DNA from: Vannielia litorea
GTDB lineage: Bacteria; Pseudomonadota; Alphaproteobacteria; Rhodobacterales; Rhodobacteraceae
Assembly: GCF_900142295.1 (NCBI RefSeq)
Contig: NZ_FSRL01000001.1
Location: forward strand, 1,364,001-1,428,000
DNA length: 64,000 nucleotides
Direction: 5' to 3'
The notes under the pieces were generated by a model. That model saw only the letters and a list, made by a program, of their open reading frames with translations. It was not told where the DNA came from and did no database searches. Positions 26,223-34,947 of the stretch are shown here, one piece after another. The number at the start of each line of letters is the position of its first letter. The first letter of the stretch is position 1. The position numbers and the translations under genes are program-made.

Positions 26223-28586
26223 ATGTTTCGAGCACGCGAGACCGGCGGAATAACGGGCGCGGCGAGGGGGCTTTTGCACCGCCTCGCGCTATCACTTTTC
26301 ACAACATTTGCAGTGGCTTGCGCGATTGCACCGGGGGCGGCCACGGCGCAGTCGTTCAGCTTCAGCCGGGTCGAGGTGAACGGCAACCAGCGGGTCGATG
26401 CGGCCACCATCGTCTCCTACGCCGGAATCGCCCGGGGCGAGGCGGTGAGCGCGGCGCAGATCAACGACGCCTATCAGAACATCCTGGGCTCCGGCCTGTT
26501 CGAGAGTGTCGAGGTGGTGCCGCGCGGCTCCACCCTCGTCATCAACGTGCGCGAGTATCCCACGATCAACCGCATCGCCTTCGAGGGCAACAAGCGGGTG
26601 AAGGACGAGGCGATGGCCGGGGTCATCCGGAGCCAGTCGCGCCGGGTGTTCCAGCCCAGCCAGGCCGAGGCAGATGCCGCCGCGATCACCGAGCTCTACC
26701 GGGTGCAGGGGCGGGTGGCGGCGACGGTCTCTCCCAAGATCATCCGCCGCACCGGCAACCGGGTCGACCTCGTCTTCGAAGTGACCGAGGGCCGGACGGT
26801 GGAGAACGAGCGGATCAGCTTTGTCGGCAACCGCGAGTTCAGCGACCGCCGCCTGCGCGGCGCGCTCGAGACCAAGCAGGCGGGCCTGTTCCGCCAGCTC
26901 ATCCAGCGCGACACGCTGGTGGAGGAGCGGATCGAGTTCGACAAGCAGGTGCTGCGCGATTTCTACCTGAGCCGCGGTTACGTGGACTTCCGGGTGCAGG
27001 CGGCCACCGCCGAGATCACCCGCAACCGCGATGCTTTCCTGGTCACGTTCAACGTGCAGGAAGGGCAGCAATTCCGGATCGGGCGGGTTTCGGTGACCTC
27101 GTCGATGCCGGAGGTGAACGCCAACGAGTTCGCCAATGCGCTGCGCATCCGCGAAGGCAAGGTCTACAACCCGCAGATCGTGGAAACCAACATCAGCCGT
27201 CTGGAGCGGCTGGCGGCCCAGAAGGGCATCAACTTCATGCGGGTCGAGCCGCAGATCAGCCGCAACGAGCGGAACCTGACGCTCGACATCAACTTTGCCC
27301 TGAGCCGCGGGCCGCGGATCTTTGTGGAGCGGATCGACATCGAGGGCAACGCCAGCACGCTGGACCGCGTGGTGCGCCGCCAGTTCAAGGTGGTGGAAGG
27401 CGACCCGTTCAACCCGCGCGAGATTCGCGAGGCGGCGGAGCGCATCCGCGCCCTCGGCTTCTTCGAGACGGCCGATGTGAACGCCCGCGAGGGCTCGGCC
27501 CCCGACCAGGTGGTTGTCGATGTGGATGTGACCGAAGCGCCCACCGGCTCGCTCGGGTTTGGCGCCTCCTACGGCTCCGACGCGGGGCTTGGCTTCAACA
27601 TCAACTTCTCCGAACGCAACTTCCTCGGCCGTGGCCAGTCGCTGAGCTTTGGGGTGGATACCACCAGCTCGGCCAATGCCTTCACCTTCGCCTTCCGCGA
27701 GCCGGCCTTCCTGGGGCGCGAGGTGACCTTTGGCCTGGATGCCAACTACCGAAAGTCGGAGAGCGAGAACTCGCGCTACAACTCGGTGACCGGCGTGGTG
27801 CGGCCGCTGTTCGAGTTTCCGCTCGGCGAGCGCAGCCGTCTTCAGGTGCGCACGGCGCTTCAGTACAAGGAGCTGTCGGGGATCGACCTGGGTGACGGCG
27901 GAACCGATACCGGCTCCTCCTTCATCCTCCGCGAGGAAGAGGGCGAGCGCTGGGACGTGAGCCTGGGCTACACCTACATCTACGACAGCCGGATCGTCGG
28001 CATTAACCCCAACGCCGCGATCCGGTTCACCTTCGGGCAGGATTTTGGCGGGCTGGACGGCGAGAACCAGTACATCAAGACCACCGCCTCGATGACCGCA
28101 CAGACGAAAGTGTGGAACGAGGAGGTGACCCTGCGGGCCGAACTGGAGGGCGGTGCGCTGCACTATACCTCGGGCGGCTCCACCGTGCTGGACCGCTTCT
28201 CGCTCAACGGCCGGATCCGGGGCTTCGAGGCCGGGGGCACCGGCCCGCGCGACCTGAACGTGACCAACGAGGACGCGCTCGGCGGCAACTACTTCTTCGT
28301 GGCGCGGCTCGAAGCCGACTTTCCGCTCGGTCTGCCGGAGGAATACGGGATCTCGGGCGGTGTCTTCTATGACATCGGCTCGGTCTGGGGCCTCGACAGC
28401 ACCGGCGGCGGGCCGACCGGCACAGACCCTGTGGACGACGACCTCCACTGGCGCTCGTCGATCGGCGTGTCGATCTTCTGGGATACCCCGATCGGGCCTC
28501 TGCGGTTCAACTTCTCGAACGCGATCATGAAAGAGGATTACGACGAGACCCGCAGCTTCGACATCTCGATCCGCACCGACTTCTGA
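26223..28586 (+). CDS. bamA: Outer-membrane protein assembly factor BamA
   Basis: Essential outer-membrane insertase for beta-barrel proteins. From the ATG at 26223 the product is 787 residues: a signal peptide ending at ATAQS, five POTRA domains (about 45-380, beginning FSFSRVEVNGNQRVDAATIV) and a C-terminal 16-strand barrel. The barrel has the GGSTVLDRFSLNGRIRGFE lid-loop region and ends with ISIRTDF, a terminal Phe as expected. A TTG at 26208 with AAGGCGG just upstream is an alternative start. Its stop overlaps the skp start by one base. Confidence 0.95.
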   Translation: MFRARETGGITGAARGLLHRLALSLFTTFAVACAIAPGAATAQSFSFSRVEVNGNQRVDAATIVSYAGIARGEAVSAAQINDAYQNILGSGLFESVEVVPRGSTLVINVREYPTINRIAFEGNKRVKDEAMAGVIRSQSRRVFQPSQAEADAAAITELYRVQGRVAATVSPKIIRRTGNRVDLVFEVTEGRTVENERISFVGNREFSDRRLRGALETKQAGLFRQLIQRDTLVEERIEFDKQVLRDFYLSRGYVDFRVQAATAEITRNRDAFLVTFNVQEGQQFRIGRVSVTSSMPEVNANEFANALRIREGKVYNPQIVETNISRLERLAAQKGINFMRVEPQISRNERNLTLDINFALSRGPRIFVERIDIEGNASTLDRVVRRQFKVVEGDPFNPREIREAAERIRALGFFETADVNAREGSAPDQVVVDVDVTEAPTGSLGFGASYGSDAGLGFNINFSERNFLGRGQSLSFGVDTTSSANAFTFAFREPAFLGREVTFGLDANYRKSESENSRYNSVTGVVRPLFEFPLGERSRLQVRTALQYKELSGIDLGDGGTDTGSSFILREEEGERWDVSLGYTYIYDSRIVGINPNAAIRFTFGQDFGGLDGENQYIKTTASMTAQTKVWNEEVTLRAELEGGALHYTSGGSTVLDRFSLNGRIRGFEAGGTGPRDLNVTNEDALGGNYFFVARLEADFPLGLPEEYGISGGVFYDIGSVWGLDSTGGGPTGTDPVDDDLHWRSSIGVSIFWDTPIGPLRFNFSNAIMKEDYDETRSFDISIRTDF

Positions 28587-29245
28587 TGCCGGCCCCTGCA
28601 CATAGCCGTTGGGCGGCGATGCGGGCAGGGGCGATGATGATGGCCCTCGGTCTCGCTCTGGGCGGGGCCGGGGCGGCTGCGGCGCAGGACGCCAACCGGC
28701 CGGCCTTTTCGGTGCTGACGCTGAACCAGGAGCGGCTCTTTCAGAGCACGCTCTTTGGCCAGCGGTTGCAGCGCGAGCTGAACGCGGCGCGCGCGGAGCT
28801 GATTGCCGAGAACAGCCGCATCCAGGAAGAGCTCGAGGCCGAGGAGGCCAAGCTCACGGAACAGCGCGCCGGTATGGACCCGGCGGCCTTTCGCGCGCTA
28901 GCCGATGCCTTCGACGAGCGGGTGACCGCGATCCGGGCAGAGCAGGAGGCCAAGACGCGCAGCCTGCAACGCAAGCAGGAGCGCGATCAGCAGGTGTTCA
29001 ACTCGGCGATCGTTGGCGTGGTGCGCGAGGTGGTCGAGGAGCGCGGCGCCTCGGTGGTTCTGGACTCGCGCGCGATCCTGCTGGCGGCGACCGGCGTTGA
29101 TGTGACAGATGTCGTGCGGGCAAGGGTGGACGCGATCCTCGGGGATGGCGGCACACTGAGCACGCCGGAGGAGCCGGCGGAAACGCCCGGTGAAACCCCG
29201 TTCTCGACCGGCGAGCCGGCAGACGACGGCACCGGCTCGGACTGA
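28586..29245 (+). CDS. skp: OmpH/Skp family periplasmic chaperone
   Basis: Holds unfolded outer-membrane proteins on the way to BamA. The 219-residue product has a signal peptide (hydrophobic [17 protein letters not shown]), then [14 protein letters not shown] long charged coiled-coil hairpin runs from about residue 60 to 150, then a beta segment [18 protein letters not shown]. The C-terminal ~40 residues are an acidic Pro/Glu/Thr tail not found in E. coli Skp. It is coupled to bamA through TGATG. Confidence 0.88.
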   Translation: MPAPAHSRWAAMRAGAMMMALGLALGGAGAAAAQDANRPAFSVLTLNQERLFQSTLFGQRLQRELNAARAELIAENSRIQEELEAEEAKLTEQRAGMDPAAFRALADAFDERVTAIRAEQEAKTRSLQRKQERDQQVFNSAIVGVVREVVEERGASVVLDSRAILLAATGVDVTDVVRARVDAILGDGGTLSTPEEPAETPGETPFSTGEPADDGTGSD

Positions 29246-29262
29246 AGAAGAAGGAAGACCCC

Positions 29263-29733
29263 ATGAGCGATACGCCCGAGACCGTTGATCTGGAGATGAT
29301 CCAGCGGATCATTCCGCACCGCTACCCGTTCCTGCTGGTCGACAAGCTGCGCGACGTGAAGTTCTGCGAGAGCGCGACAGGCATCAAGAACGTGACCTTC
29401 AACGAGCCGCATTTCCAGGGGCATTTTCCCGGCGCGCCGATCATGCCGGGCGTCACCATCATCGAGGCGCTGGCTCAGACGGCGGCGGTGATGGTGGGCG
29501 CGAGCCTTGGCCTGCAGGACAAGGGAATGCTGGTGTATTTCATGGGCATGGAGGCGGTGAAGTTTCGCCGCAAGGTGGTGCCGGGCGACGTGCTGGAGCT
29601 GCATGTGCAGGTGACCCGCGGCAAGCCGGGCGGCAAGGTCTGGAAGTTCCGCGGCGAGGCGAAGGTGGAGGGCGAGATGGCCGCCGAGGCCGAGTTTACC
29701 GCGATGATGGATATGCCTGCGGAGGCCAAATGA
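29263..29733 (+). CDS. fabZ: 3-hydroxyacyl-ACP dehydratase FabZ
   Basis: Dehydrates beta-hydroxyacyl-ACP in fatty-acid elongation, at the branch point with lipid A. The 156-residue hot-dog-fold protein has [11 protein letters not shown], catalytic His54 in [15 protein letters not shown] and Glu68 in [17 protein letters not shown] ribosome-binding site precedes the ATG. It overlaps lpxA by four bases. lpxD, usually between skp and fabZ in proteobacteria, is not here. Confidence 0.96.
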   Translation: MSDTPETVDLEMIQRIIPHRYPFLLVDKLRDVKFCESATGIKNVTFNEPHFQGHFPGAPIMPGVTIIEALAQTAAVMVGASLGLQDKGMLVYFMGMEAVKFRRKVVPGDVLELHVQVTRGKPGGKVWKFRGEAKVEGEMAAEAEFTAMMDMPAEAK

Positions 29734-30527
29734 GCGTCGCCTCGACGGTTACCATCCACCCCACGGCCTGCGTCGACGAGGGCGCGGAGATCGCCGGCGG
29801 TGTCGATATCGGACCGTTCGCCTATATCGGGCCGGAGGTGAAGATCGGCGAAGGCTGCCAGATCAAGAGCCACGCGGTGCTTACCGGCAACACCGAGATC
29901 GGGCCGGAGTGCACGGTGTTTTCCTTCGCCGTCATCGGGGAGATCCCGCAGGACCTGAAGTTCTCGGGCGAGAAGACCCGGCTGGTGATCGGCGCGCGCA
30001 ACCGCATCCGCGAGCATGTGACGATCAACTGCGGCACCGAGGGCGGCGGCGGGGTGACCCGGGTGGGCGACGATTGCCTGATCATGGCGGGCGCCCATGT
30101 GGCGCATGATGCCCAGGTGGGCAACCGGGTGATCATCGTCAATTCGGCTGCCGTTGCAGGCCATTGCGTGATCGAGGATGACGTGATCATCGGCGGGCTT
30201 GCGGGCATCCACCAGTGGGTGCGGATCGGGCAGGGCGCGATCATCGGGGCGGTCAGCATGGTGACCCATGACGTGATCCCCTACGGCCTGGTGCAGGCCA
30301 GCCGGGGCAAGCTCGAGGGGCTCAACCTGGTGGGGCTCAAGCGCAAGGGCGTGGCGCGGGCCGACATCACCGCGCTGCGCGCCGCCTACCAGATGCTGGC
30401 GCAGGGCGAGGGGGCCTTTCAGGACCGCGCCCGGCGGCTCGGCGAGGAGACCGAGAGCGACTACGTGCGCCGGATCGTGGATTTTGTCACCGGGGAGAGC
30501 GACCGCTCTTTCCTGACCCCGGAGTAG
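29730..30527 (+). CDS. lpxA: UDP-N-acetylglucosamine acyltransferase
   Basis: First enzyme of lipid A synthesis, transferring a 3-hydroxyacyl chain to UDP-GlcNAc. The 265-residue protein has hexapeptide repeats for a left-handed beta-helix over residues 1-190 ([25 protein letters not shown]), and [20 protein letters not shown] around the catalytic His in [11 protein letters not shown] helical C-terminal domain ([11 protein letters not shown]) follows. It overlaps fabZ and is followed four bases later by lpxI. Confidence 0.96.
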   Translation: MSVASTVTIHPTACVDEGAEIAGGVDIGPFAYIGPEVKIGEGCQIKSHAVLTGNTEIGPECTVFSFAVIGEIPQDLKFSGEKTRLVIGARNRIREHVTINCGTEGGGGVTRVGDDCLIMAGAHVAHDAQVGNRVIIVNSAAVAGHCVIEDDVIIGGLAGIHQWVRIGQGAIIGAVSMVTHDVIPYGLVQASRGKLEGLNLVGLKRKGVARADITALRAAYQMLAQGEGAFQDRARRLGEETESDYVRRIVDFVTGESDRSFLTPE

Positions 30528-30531
30528 GGCC

Positions 30532-31473
30532 TTGCTGGCGCTGATTGCGGGGCAGGGGCTGTTGCCGTCGCGGCTGGTGGCGGCGCTGGAAGCCGAGGGG
30601 CGGGAGTTCAGGATCTACGCGCTGGAGGGCTTTGCGCCCGAGATCGACCGGACGGTTGCGACCTTCAGGCTGGAGGAGCTGGGCAGTTTCATTGCCGGGC
30701 TGGTGCAGGGCGGCTGCGAGGCGGTGTGCCTGGCGGGTGCGGTGCGGCGGCCGGTGATCGACCGCGCGCGGGTGGATGCGGCGACCCATGGGCTGATCGT
30801 GCGGCTGGCGGGCGCGATGGAGCGTGGCGACGACGGCACGCTGCGCGAGATTGTGGCGATCTTCGAGGAGGCCGGGCTGAAGGTGGTGGGCGCCCATGAG
30901 ATCGCGCCCGACCTGCTGCCGCCCACGGGCGCGCTGACCCGTGCCACCCCCGGCCCCGGCGACCATGCCGATGCGAGCCGGGGCGAGGCAGTGGTGGCCG
31001 CATTGGGCGCGGCCGATGTGGGCCAGGCCTGCGTGGTGGCGGGTGGCCAGGTGCTGGCGGTGGAGGCCGCGGGCGGGACCGACTGGATGATCCGCTCGCT
31101 GATGCGCGTGCCCGAGGCGGTTCGGCGGGAAGAGCAGGAACTGCTGAAGGGGGCGACCCTCTTCGAGCGGGCCTCCGAATGGGTGGCCGATGTGACCGAG
31201 TTTCTCACCGCCTCCGAGCCCTCGCGGCTGCCCGAGCGCGACACGGCGCTGCCGGGCGGCGGGCTGCTCTACAAGGCGCCCAAGCCCGGCCAGGACCGCC
31301 GCGCCGACCTGCCGGTGATCGGCCCGGCCACGGTGATGCTCGCCGCCGAGGCGGAGCTGCGCGGGATCGTGGTGGAGGCGGGCGGGGTGATGGTGCTCGA
31401 TCTCGACACGGTGCTGGCGATGGCCGATGCGGTGGGGCTGTTCCTCTGGGTGCGGCCGAAGGACGGCCCATGA
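30532..31473 (+). CDS. lpxI: UDP-2,3-diacylglucosamine pyrophosphatase LpxI
   Basis: Cleaves UDP-2,3-diacylglucosamine to lipid X in species lacking LpxH. The 313-residue product starts at TTG (30532), four bases after lpxA, with LALIAGQGLLPSRL, the usual DUF1009/LpxI beginning. The C-terminal domain contains GQACVVAGGQVLAVEAAGGTDWM and the TVMLAAEAELRGIVVEAGG segment. Its place between lpxA and lpxB is diagnostic for alphaproteobacteria. It overlaps lpxB by four bases. Confidence 0.93.
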   Translation: MLALIAGQGLLPSRLVAALEAEGREFRIYALEGFAPEIDRTVATFRLEELGSFIAGLVQGGCEAVCLAGAVRRPVIDRARVDAATHGLIVRLAGAMERGDDGTLREIVAIFEEAGLKVVGAHEIAPDLLPPTGALTRATPGPGDHADASRGEAVVAALGAADVGQACVVAGGQVLAVEAAGGTDWMIRSLMRVPEAVRREEQELLKGATLFERASEWVADVTEFLTASEPSRLPERDTALPGGGLLYKAPKPGQDRRADLPVIGPATVMLAAEAELRGIVVEAGGVMVLDLDTVLAMADAVGLFLWVRPKDGP

Positions 31474-32618
31474 GGATCTTCGTGATCGCGGGCGAGCCTT
31501 CTGGCGACAGGCTGGGGGCCGCGCTGATGGGCGGGCTGAAGGCGCTGGCACCGGGCATGGAGTTCCGCGGCGTCGGCGGCAGCGGCATGGAGGGCGAGGG
31601 GCTCGCGAGCCTGTTTCCGATGGAGGAGCTTTCGGTGATGGGAATCGCCGAGGTTCTGCCCCGGTATCGCCAGCTGATGCGGCGGATCGGAGAATGTGCG
31701 GCGGAGGTGGTGGCCTGGAAGCCCGATGCGCTGGTCACCATCGACTCGCCCGACTTTTGCCTGCGGGTGGCGCGGCGGGTGAAGGCGGAGGCCGAGGTGA
31801 AAACCATCCACTACGTCGCGCCCACGGTCTGGGCCTGGCGGTCGGGGCGGGCCGAAAAGATGGCGCAGGTGATCGACCATGTGCTCGCGCTGCTCCCTTT
31901 CGAGCCGCCCTACATGGAAGCCGCCGGCATGAGCTGCGATTTCGTGGGCCACCCGGTGGTGTCGGAGCCGGTCGCCAACCAGGAGGATGGCGTGGCGTTC
32001 CGGGCGGCCCATGGGATCGGCGACGCGCCGCTGGTGATGGCGCTGCCGGGCTCGCGGCGCGGCGAGGTGAGCCGACTGGCCCCGATCTTCGGCGAGGCGC
32101 TGCGGCCGGTGGTTGCGGCACGCCCCGACACCCGCGTGGTGGTGCCCTGCGTCGGCGCGACGGCGGCGCTGGTGAAGGAGCTGACCGCCCGCTGGCCCGG
32201 CGCGCCGGTGCTGCTGGACCCGCGCGGCGACCCGGCCCATGCCACCACCAAGCGCGCCGCCTTCGCCGCCGCAGACTTGGCGCTGGCGGCCTCGGGCACG
32301 GTCTCGCTCGAACTCGCGGCCAATGCGCTGCCGATGGTCATCGCCTATGACATGAACTGGCTCAGCCGCCAGATCATCAGCCGGATGCTGAAGGTGGACA
32401 CGGTGACGCTGGTGAACCTTGTGGCCGAGAGCCGGACCATCCCGGAGTTCATCGGCGCCGACTGCAAGCCCGCGAAGATCGCCGAGGGGCTGAAGGCGGT
32501 GATGGCCGCGCCGGGGGCGCAGCTGGAGGCCATGGCAATCACCATGGACCGGCTGGGCCGGGGCGCGGAGCCGCCGGGGTTGCGCGCGGCGCGTTCGGTG
32601 CTCTCCCAGATAAACTGA
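31470..32618 (+). CDS. lpxB: Lipid-A-disaccharide synthase
   Basis: Glycosyltransferase (GT19) joining UDP-2,3-diacylglucosamine and lipid X. The 382-residue protein starts MRIFVIAGEPSGDRLGAALM and contains VTIDSPDFCLRVARRVK, IHYVAPTVWAWRSGRAEKM and the C-terminal donor-site ASGTVSLELAANALPMV. The ATG overlaps the lpxI stop. It ends the envelope operon; a repeat-type hairpin follows. Confidence 0.96.
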   Translation: MRIFVIAGEPSGDRLGAALMGGLKALAPGMEFRGVGGSGMEGEGLASLFPMEELSVMGIAEVLPRYRQLMRRIGECAAEVVAWKPDALVTIDSPDFCLRVARRVKAEAEVKTIHYVAPTVWAWRSGRAEKMAQVIDHVLALLPFEPPYMEAAGMSCDFVGHPVVSEPVANQEDGVAFRAAHGIGDAPLVMALPGSRRGEVSRLAPIFGEALRPVVAARPDTRVVVPCVGATAALVKELTARWPGAPVLLDPRGDPAHATTKRAAFAAADLALAASGTVSLELAANALPMVIAYDMNWLSRQIISRMLKVDTVTLVNLVAESRTIPEFIGADCKPAKIAEGLKAVMAAPGAQLEAMAITMDRLGRGAEPPGLRAARSVLSQIN

Positions 32619-32628
32619 CTGCGGTCAT

Positions 32629-32675
32629 CTTCTTGGTGAAAATACCTCGGGGGGTGTGGGGGGCTGGCCCCCCAC
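32629..32675 (+). terminator. Terminator-like interspersed element after lpxB
   Basis: The segment TCTTCTTGGTGAAAATACC followed by a G-rich run resembles a sequence found repeatedly after genes in Rhodobacteraceae. GTGGGGGGC (32656-32664) and GCCCCCCAC (32667-32675) form a perfect 9-bp inverted repeat around TG. There is no T run. It probably terminates the lpx transcript; membership in a repeat family is from memory. Confidence 0.5.
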
Positions 32676-32727
32676 TGGCTCCGGGCAGGCGCGCGCGCCT
32701 GCCCCGTGCCTGACGCGCCGCTTTGCC

Positions 32728-33402
32728 GTGGACCCATCCCACCCTAGACTGGGCACATGTCCCTCCGGGAGAAGCACCCTGTTTCGGCTCCGGTTCATCG
32801 CCCTGTGCCTGGCCCTGCTGCCGGGCGGCCCCGCCCCGGCCCAGGAGGCCGAGGCGGAGGGCGCCTTGGCGGTTCTGGTCGATCTCGATCCGGGCAGTCG
32901 GGAGGAGGTGCTGGGCGCGCTGGGAGCGGCCTGGCCGGGCACGCGGCGGATCGGTCCGGGGCCTGACCCCGCAACGGAGGGCGACCCGGCGTTCTGGAGC
33001 GCGGTGTTTCAGACACCGGGGGTGACGGAGACGCCGCCGCATGGCCTGACCCTGACCTGCACCCGTTACGGCCATGTCAGCCACCGCGCGTTGATCGCCC
33101 GGCGCCACCGCGGGCTGCGGCCCTGGCCGGGCGGGGCGGAGGTGCGGCTGCACTGCGAGGGGCACGGGGTGTTCTGGGGGCGCGCGCTGACCGACGGGCT
33201 GGTGCGGGGGGCGCGGGCGATGCTGGAGACCTGGGCGGTGGATGCGGATCCGTCGCAGCCTGGACAGCGGAGCTTTCGGGGCGGTGATACGGGCCCGAGA
33301 GGCGGGCGCATGGTCAAGGGCTTTTGGCTCGAGGTCAGCCCGGCGGGCGGGCGGCTGCCGGGTGTGGTGGTGGCGCTCGAGGTGGAGATCTTCGGGTTCT
33401 GA
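32728..33402 (+). CDS. Secreted hypothetical protein
   Basis: Not recognised. A signal peptide (LFRLRFIALCLALLPGG, cleavage after APAQ) precedes about 185 residues with the cysteine-containing stretches LTCTRYGHV and RLHCEGHGV and a C-terminal GGRLPGVVVALEVEIF. The start is uncertain. GTG at 32728 is the nearest standard start, but GGGAG lies seven bases before an in-frame CTG at 32779 that would begin exactly at the signal peptide. It stands alone after the lpx operon and is followed by a strong hairpin. Confidence 0.65.
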   Translation: MDPSHPRLGTCPSGRSTLFRLRFIALCLALLPGGPAPAQEAEAEGALAVLVDLDPGSREEVLGALGAAWPGTRRIGPGPDPATEGDPAFWSAVFQTPGVTETPPHGLTLTCTRYGHVSHRALIARRHRGLRPWPGGAEVRLHCEGHGVFWGRALTDGLVRGARAMLETWAVDADPSQPGQRSFRGGDTGPRGGRMVKGFWLEVSPAGGRLPGVVVALEVEIFGF

Positions 33403-33407
33403 GGGAG

Positions 33408-33431
33408 GGGCGGGCCCCGAAGGGCCCGCCC
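33408..33431 (+). terminator. Strong hairpin after the secreted protein gene
   Basis: GGGCGGGCCC and GGGCCCGCCC form a perfect 10-bp stem around a CGAA tetraloop, six bases after the stop codon. It lacks a T run. It also faces the stop end of the convergent small genes. Confidence 0.65.
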
Positions 33432-33522
33432 GCCGGCCCCGGAGGAACCGGGAAGAACCGAGGCGCGGCGAGCGGGAGGAAACGGGCGGCGGGGGCCGCG
33501 TCGTCTCCTTGGAGGGTGCCCG

Positions 33523-33774
33523 TCAGGCGGCGTGAGGCAGCGCCATGTTGGAGACCAGCACGAGGGCGGGCCTTGCGGCGGGCGCATTGGCGGCCACGGG
33601 GAGGGTGGCCAGCTCGGGGCATTCCTTGCGGCGGGCGGCGAAGCTCAGCACCGGTAGGGGCGCGTTGCGCTCGCGCCCGAAGGCGACGTTCAGCACGTTG
33701 CCGGAGCGGCGGCGGGCGAGGGCGAGGAGGGCGGTTTCGCGGTTCTGGCGGGCGCGGGTGGCGAGGTTGGTCAT
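33523..33774 (-). CDS. Small basic protein, 83 aa (paralogue of the gene at 33811)
   Basis: Not recognised. The 83-residue product begins MTNLATRARQNRETALLALA and has a basic first half (many Arg) with a hydrophobic Ala/Val tail. Its first ~40 residues match the neighbouring small gene in the pattern MTNLA--ARQ-R--ALLA-AR----NV--V-F---R--P. AAGGAAA lies upstream of the ATG. It is second of two, 36 bases after the first. No membrane span or signal peptide is convincing. Confidence 0.55.
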   Translation of the reverse strand: MTNLATRARQNRETALLALARRRSGNVLNVAFGRERNAPLPVLSFAARRKECPELATLPVAANAPAARPALVLVSNMALPHAA

Positions 33775-33810
33775 CGGGGCGTTTCCTTGTGTGGGGTGAG
33801 GCTGTTGGGG

Positions 33811-34008
33811 TCAGGCGGCGAGGGCCAGGCCTGCATCGTTGGCGGGGGCGAGGGTGGCAGCCGGGCGCAGGCCGAGGTTCGGAGGCAGCACGGGGCGGGT
33901 GCGCGAGGCGCGGAAGTCCACCGCGATCACGTTGCTGGCCAGGGGGCGGGCGATGGCCAGCAGGGCGGAGAGGCGGCGCTGGCGGGCGAGGGGGGCAAGG
34001 TTGGTCAT
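33811..34008 (-). CDS. Small basic protein, 65 aa (paralogue of the gene at 33523)
   Basis: Not recognised. The 65-residue product begins MTNLAPLARQRRLSALLAIA, keeps NVIAVDFRASRTRPVLP, and ends with TLAPANDAGLALAA, echoing the hydrophobic Ala-rich end of its paralogue. GGAGCC stands about six bases before the ATG. A longer in-frame extension exists but would run through the divergent gene. The two small genes look like a tandem duplication and are probably cotranscribed. Confidence 0.55.
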   Translation of the reverse strand: MTNLAPLARQRRLSALLAIARPLASNVIAVDFRASRTRPVLPPNLGLRPAATLAPANDAGLALAA

Positions 34009-34362
34009 CGGTTCGGCTCCTGTGGGGCGGCGGGATCGAGTGCTGTCGGGCGCCGGGTTTCGAGGGCTGCGGCGGGGCGAGTGGGCCTGCCGCACTGGAT
34101 GAGCCAAGCAGGCCATCACCACGCCGCCGACAAAATTGGCCGATGGGGGGAAGAGGGGGCTTTCCACCCAGGGGACCAAGGTAGACTTCAGGAAAACAAG
34201 GGATTTGCGCCCTGGGGTGGAGGCGAAAAACCGGCCGAAACCGCCGATCGTACCCAGGGTGGAGAGGCCGAATTTCGGCCTCAAAGTCGATCTAATTTCA
34301 TTCAAATGCCGCAGACCAGCCGCATTTCGGGGGCACGGTCGAATCATCAGGAGGGATCTGCC
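34009..34362. promoter_or_regulatory. 354-bp divergent intergenic region
   Basis: No gene is supported. The region should hold the promoter of the small-gene pair (minus) and of the glycine-rich protein gene (plus). It contains GGCCTGC near 34083 matched by GCAGGCC about 25 bases later. A CCACCCAGGG / CCCTGGGGTGG inverted pair lies between about 34167 and 34222, and another CCCAGGGTGG follows near 34255. The last ~100 bases are AT-richer, ahead of an AGGAGGG ribosome-binding site. Confidence 0.5.
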
Positions 34363-34947
34363 ATGACCCAAGGGAAGATGTTTCGAATGACCGCGACCCT
34401 GACGGGTGCGGCGCTGCTCGCGGGGGCCTTCGGGGCCGCTCCGGCCGAGGCGGCGCGCAGCGGCATGAAGAGCGGGGCGCAGGTTCGGGTGATCCTCGCG
34501 CGCCAGAGCTATACCGACGTGATCGCCAATCTCGAGAACGATGGGTACCGGGTGGTGAAGATGACCAGCACCATGCTGGGCCGGGTGAAGATCATCGCCC
34601 AGAACCGCGTGCATCTGCGCGAGATCGTCGTCAGCCGCTCGACCGGCGAGATCAAGCACGACGTGATCCTCAAGGTCTTCAACACCAACCTCGGCGACGG
34701 CGCCGCCGCCACCACCAAGAAGTCGCGCACCGGCGTTTCGGTCGAGGCCGGCGGCGGTGGCAGCACGGGCGGCACCACGGGCGGCGGGGTTTCGGCCTCG
34801 GTCGGTGGCAGCGGTGGCGTCAATGCCAGCGTCGGCAGTGGCGGGGTTTCGGCCTCGGTGGGCGGCAGTGGCGGTGTCAACGCCAGTGCCGGAAAGGGGG
34901 GCGTTTCGGCCTCGGTCGGCGGGATCGGTGTGAGCCTTGGCAACTGA
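34363..34947 (+). CDS. Exported glycine-rich repeat protein with PepSY-like domain
   Basis: A 194-residue product with a signal peptide (ATLTGAALLAGAFGAAPAEA) and a compact domain at about 40-110. That domain (SYTDVIANLENDGYRVVKMT then VHLREIVVSRSTGEIKHDVI) looks PepSY-like. A glycine-rich tail follows, built from GGVSASVGGSGGVNASVG-type units repeated two and a half times. The ATG has AGGAGGG about 8 bases upstream. Its last 11 bases overlap the LuxR-type gene, suggesting coupled control. The repeat tail may be surface-exposed or elastic; function unknown. Confidence 0.75.
   Translation: MTQGKMFRMTATLTGAALLAGAFGAAPAEAARSGMKSGAQVRVILARQSYTDVIANLENDGYRVVKMTSTMLGRVKIIAQNRVHLREIVVSRSTGEIKHDVILKVFNTNLGDGAAATTKKSRTGVSVEAGGGGSTGGTTGGGVSASVGGSGGVNASVGSGGVSASVGGSGGVNASAGKGGVSASVGGIGVSLGN

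Noticed and set aside
22943..28601. Minus-strand open frames of 989 and 769 codons across cdsA-dxr-rseP and bamA
   Set aside because: Composition is His/Arg/Gln-rich as expected for the complement of GC-rich coding sequence, and the plus strand carries well-defined core genes.
34167..34265. CCACCCAGGG-type inverted pair as a transcription-factor operator
   Set aside because: The copies are irregularly spaced (one has a bulge) in GC-rich DNA where such matches are common; mentioned only in the intergenic description.
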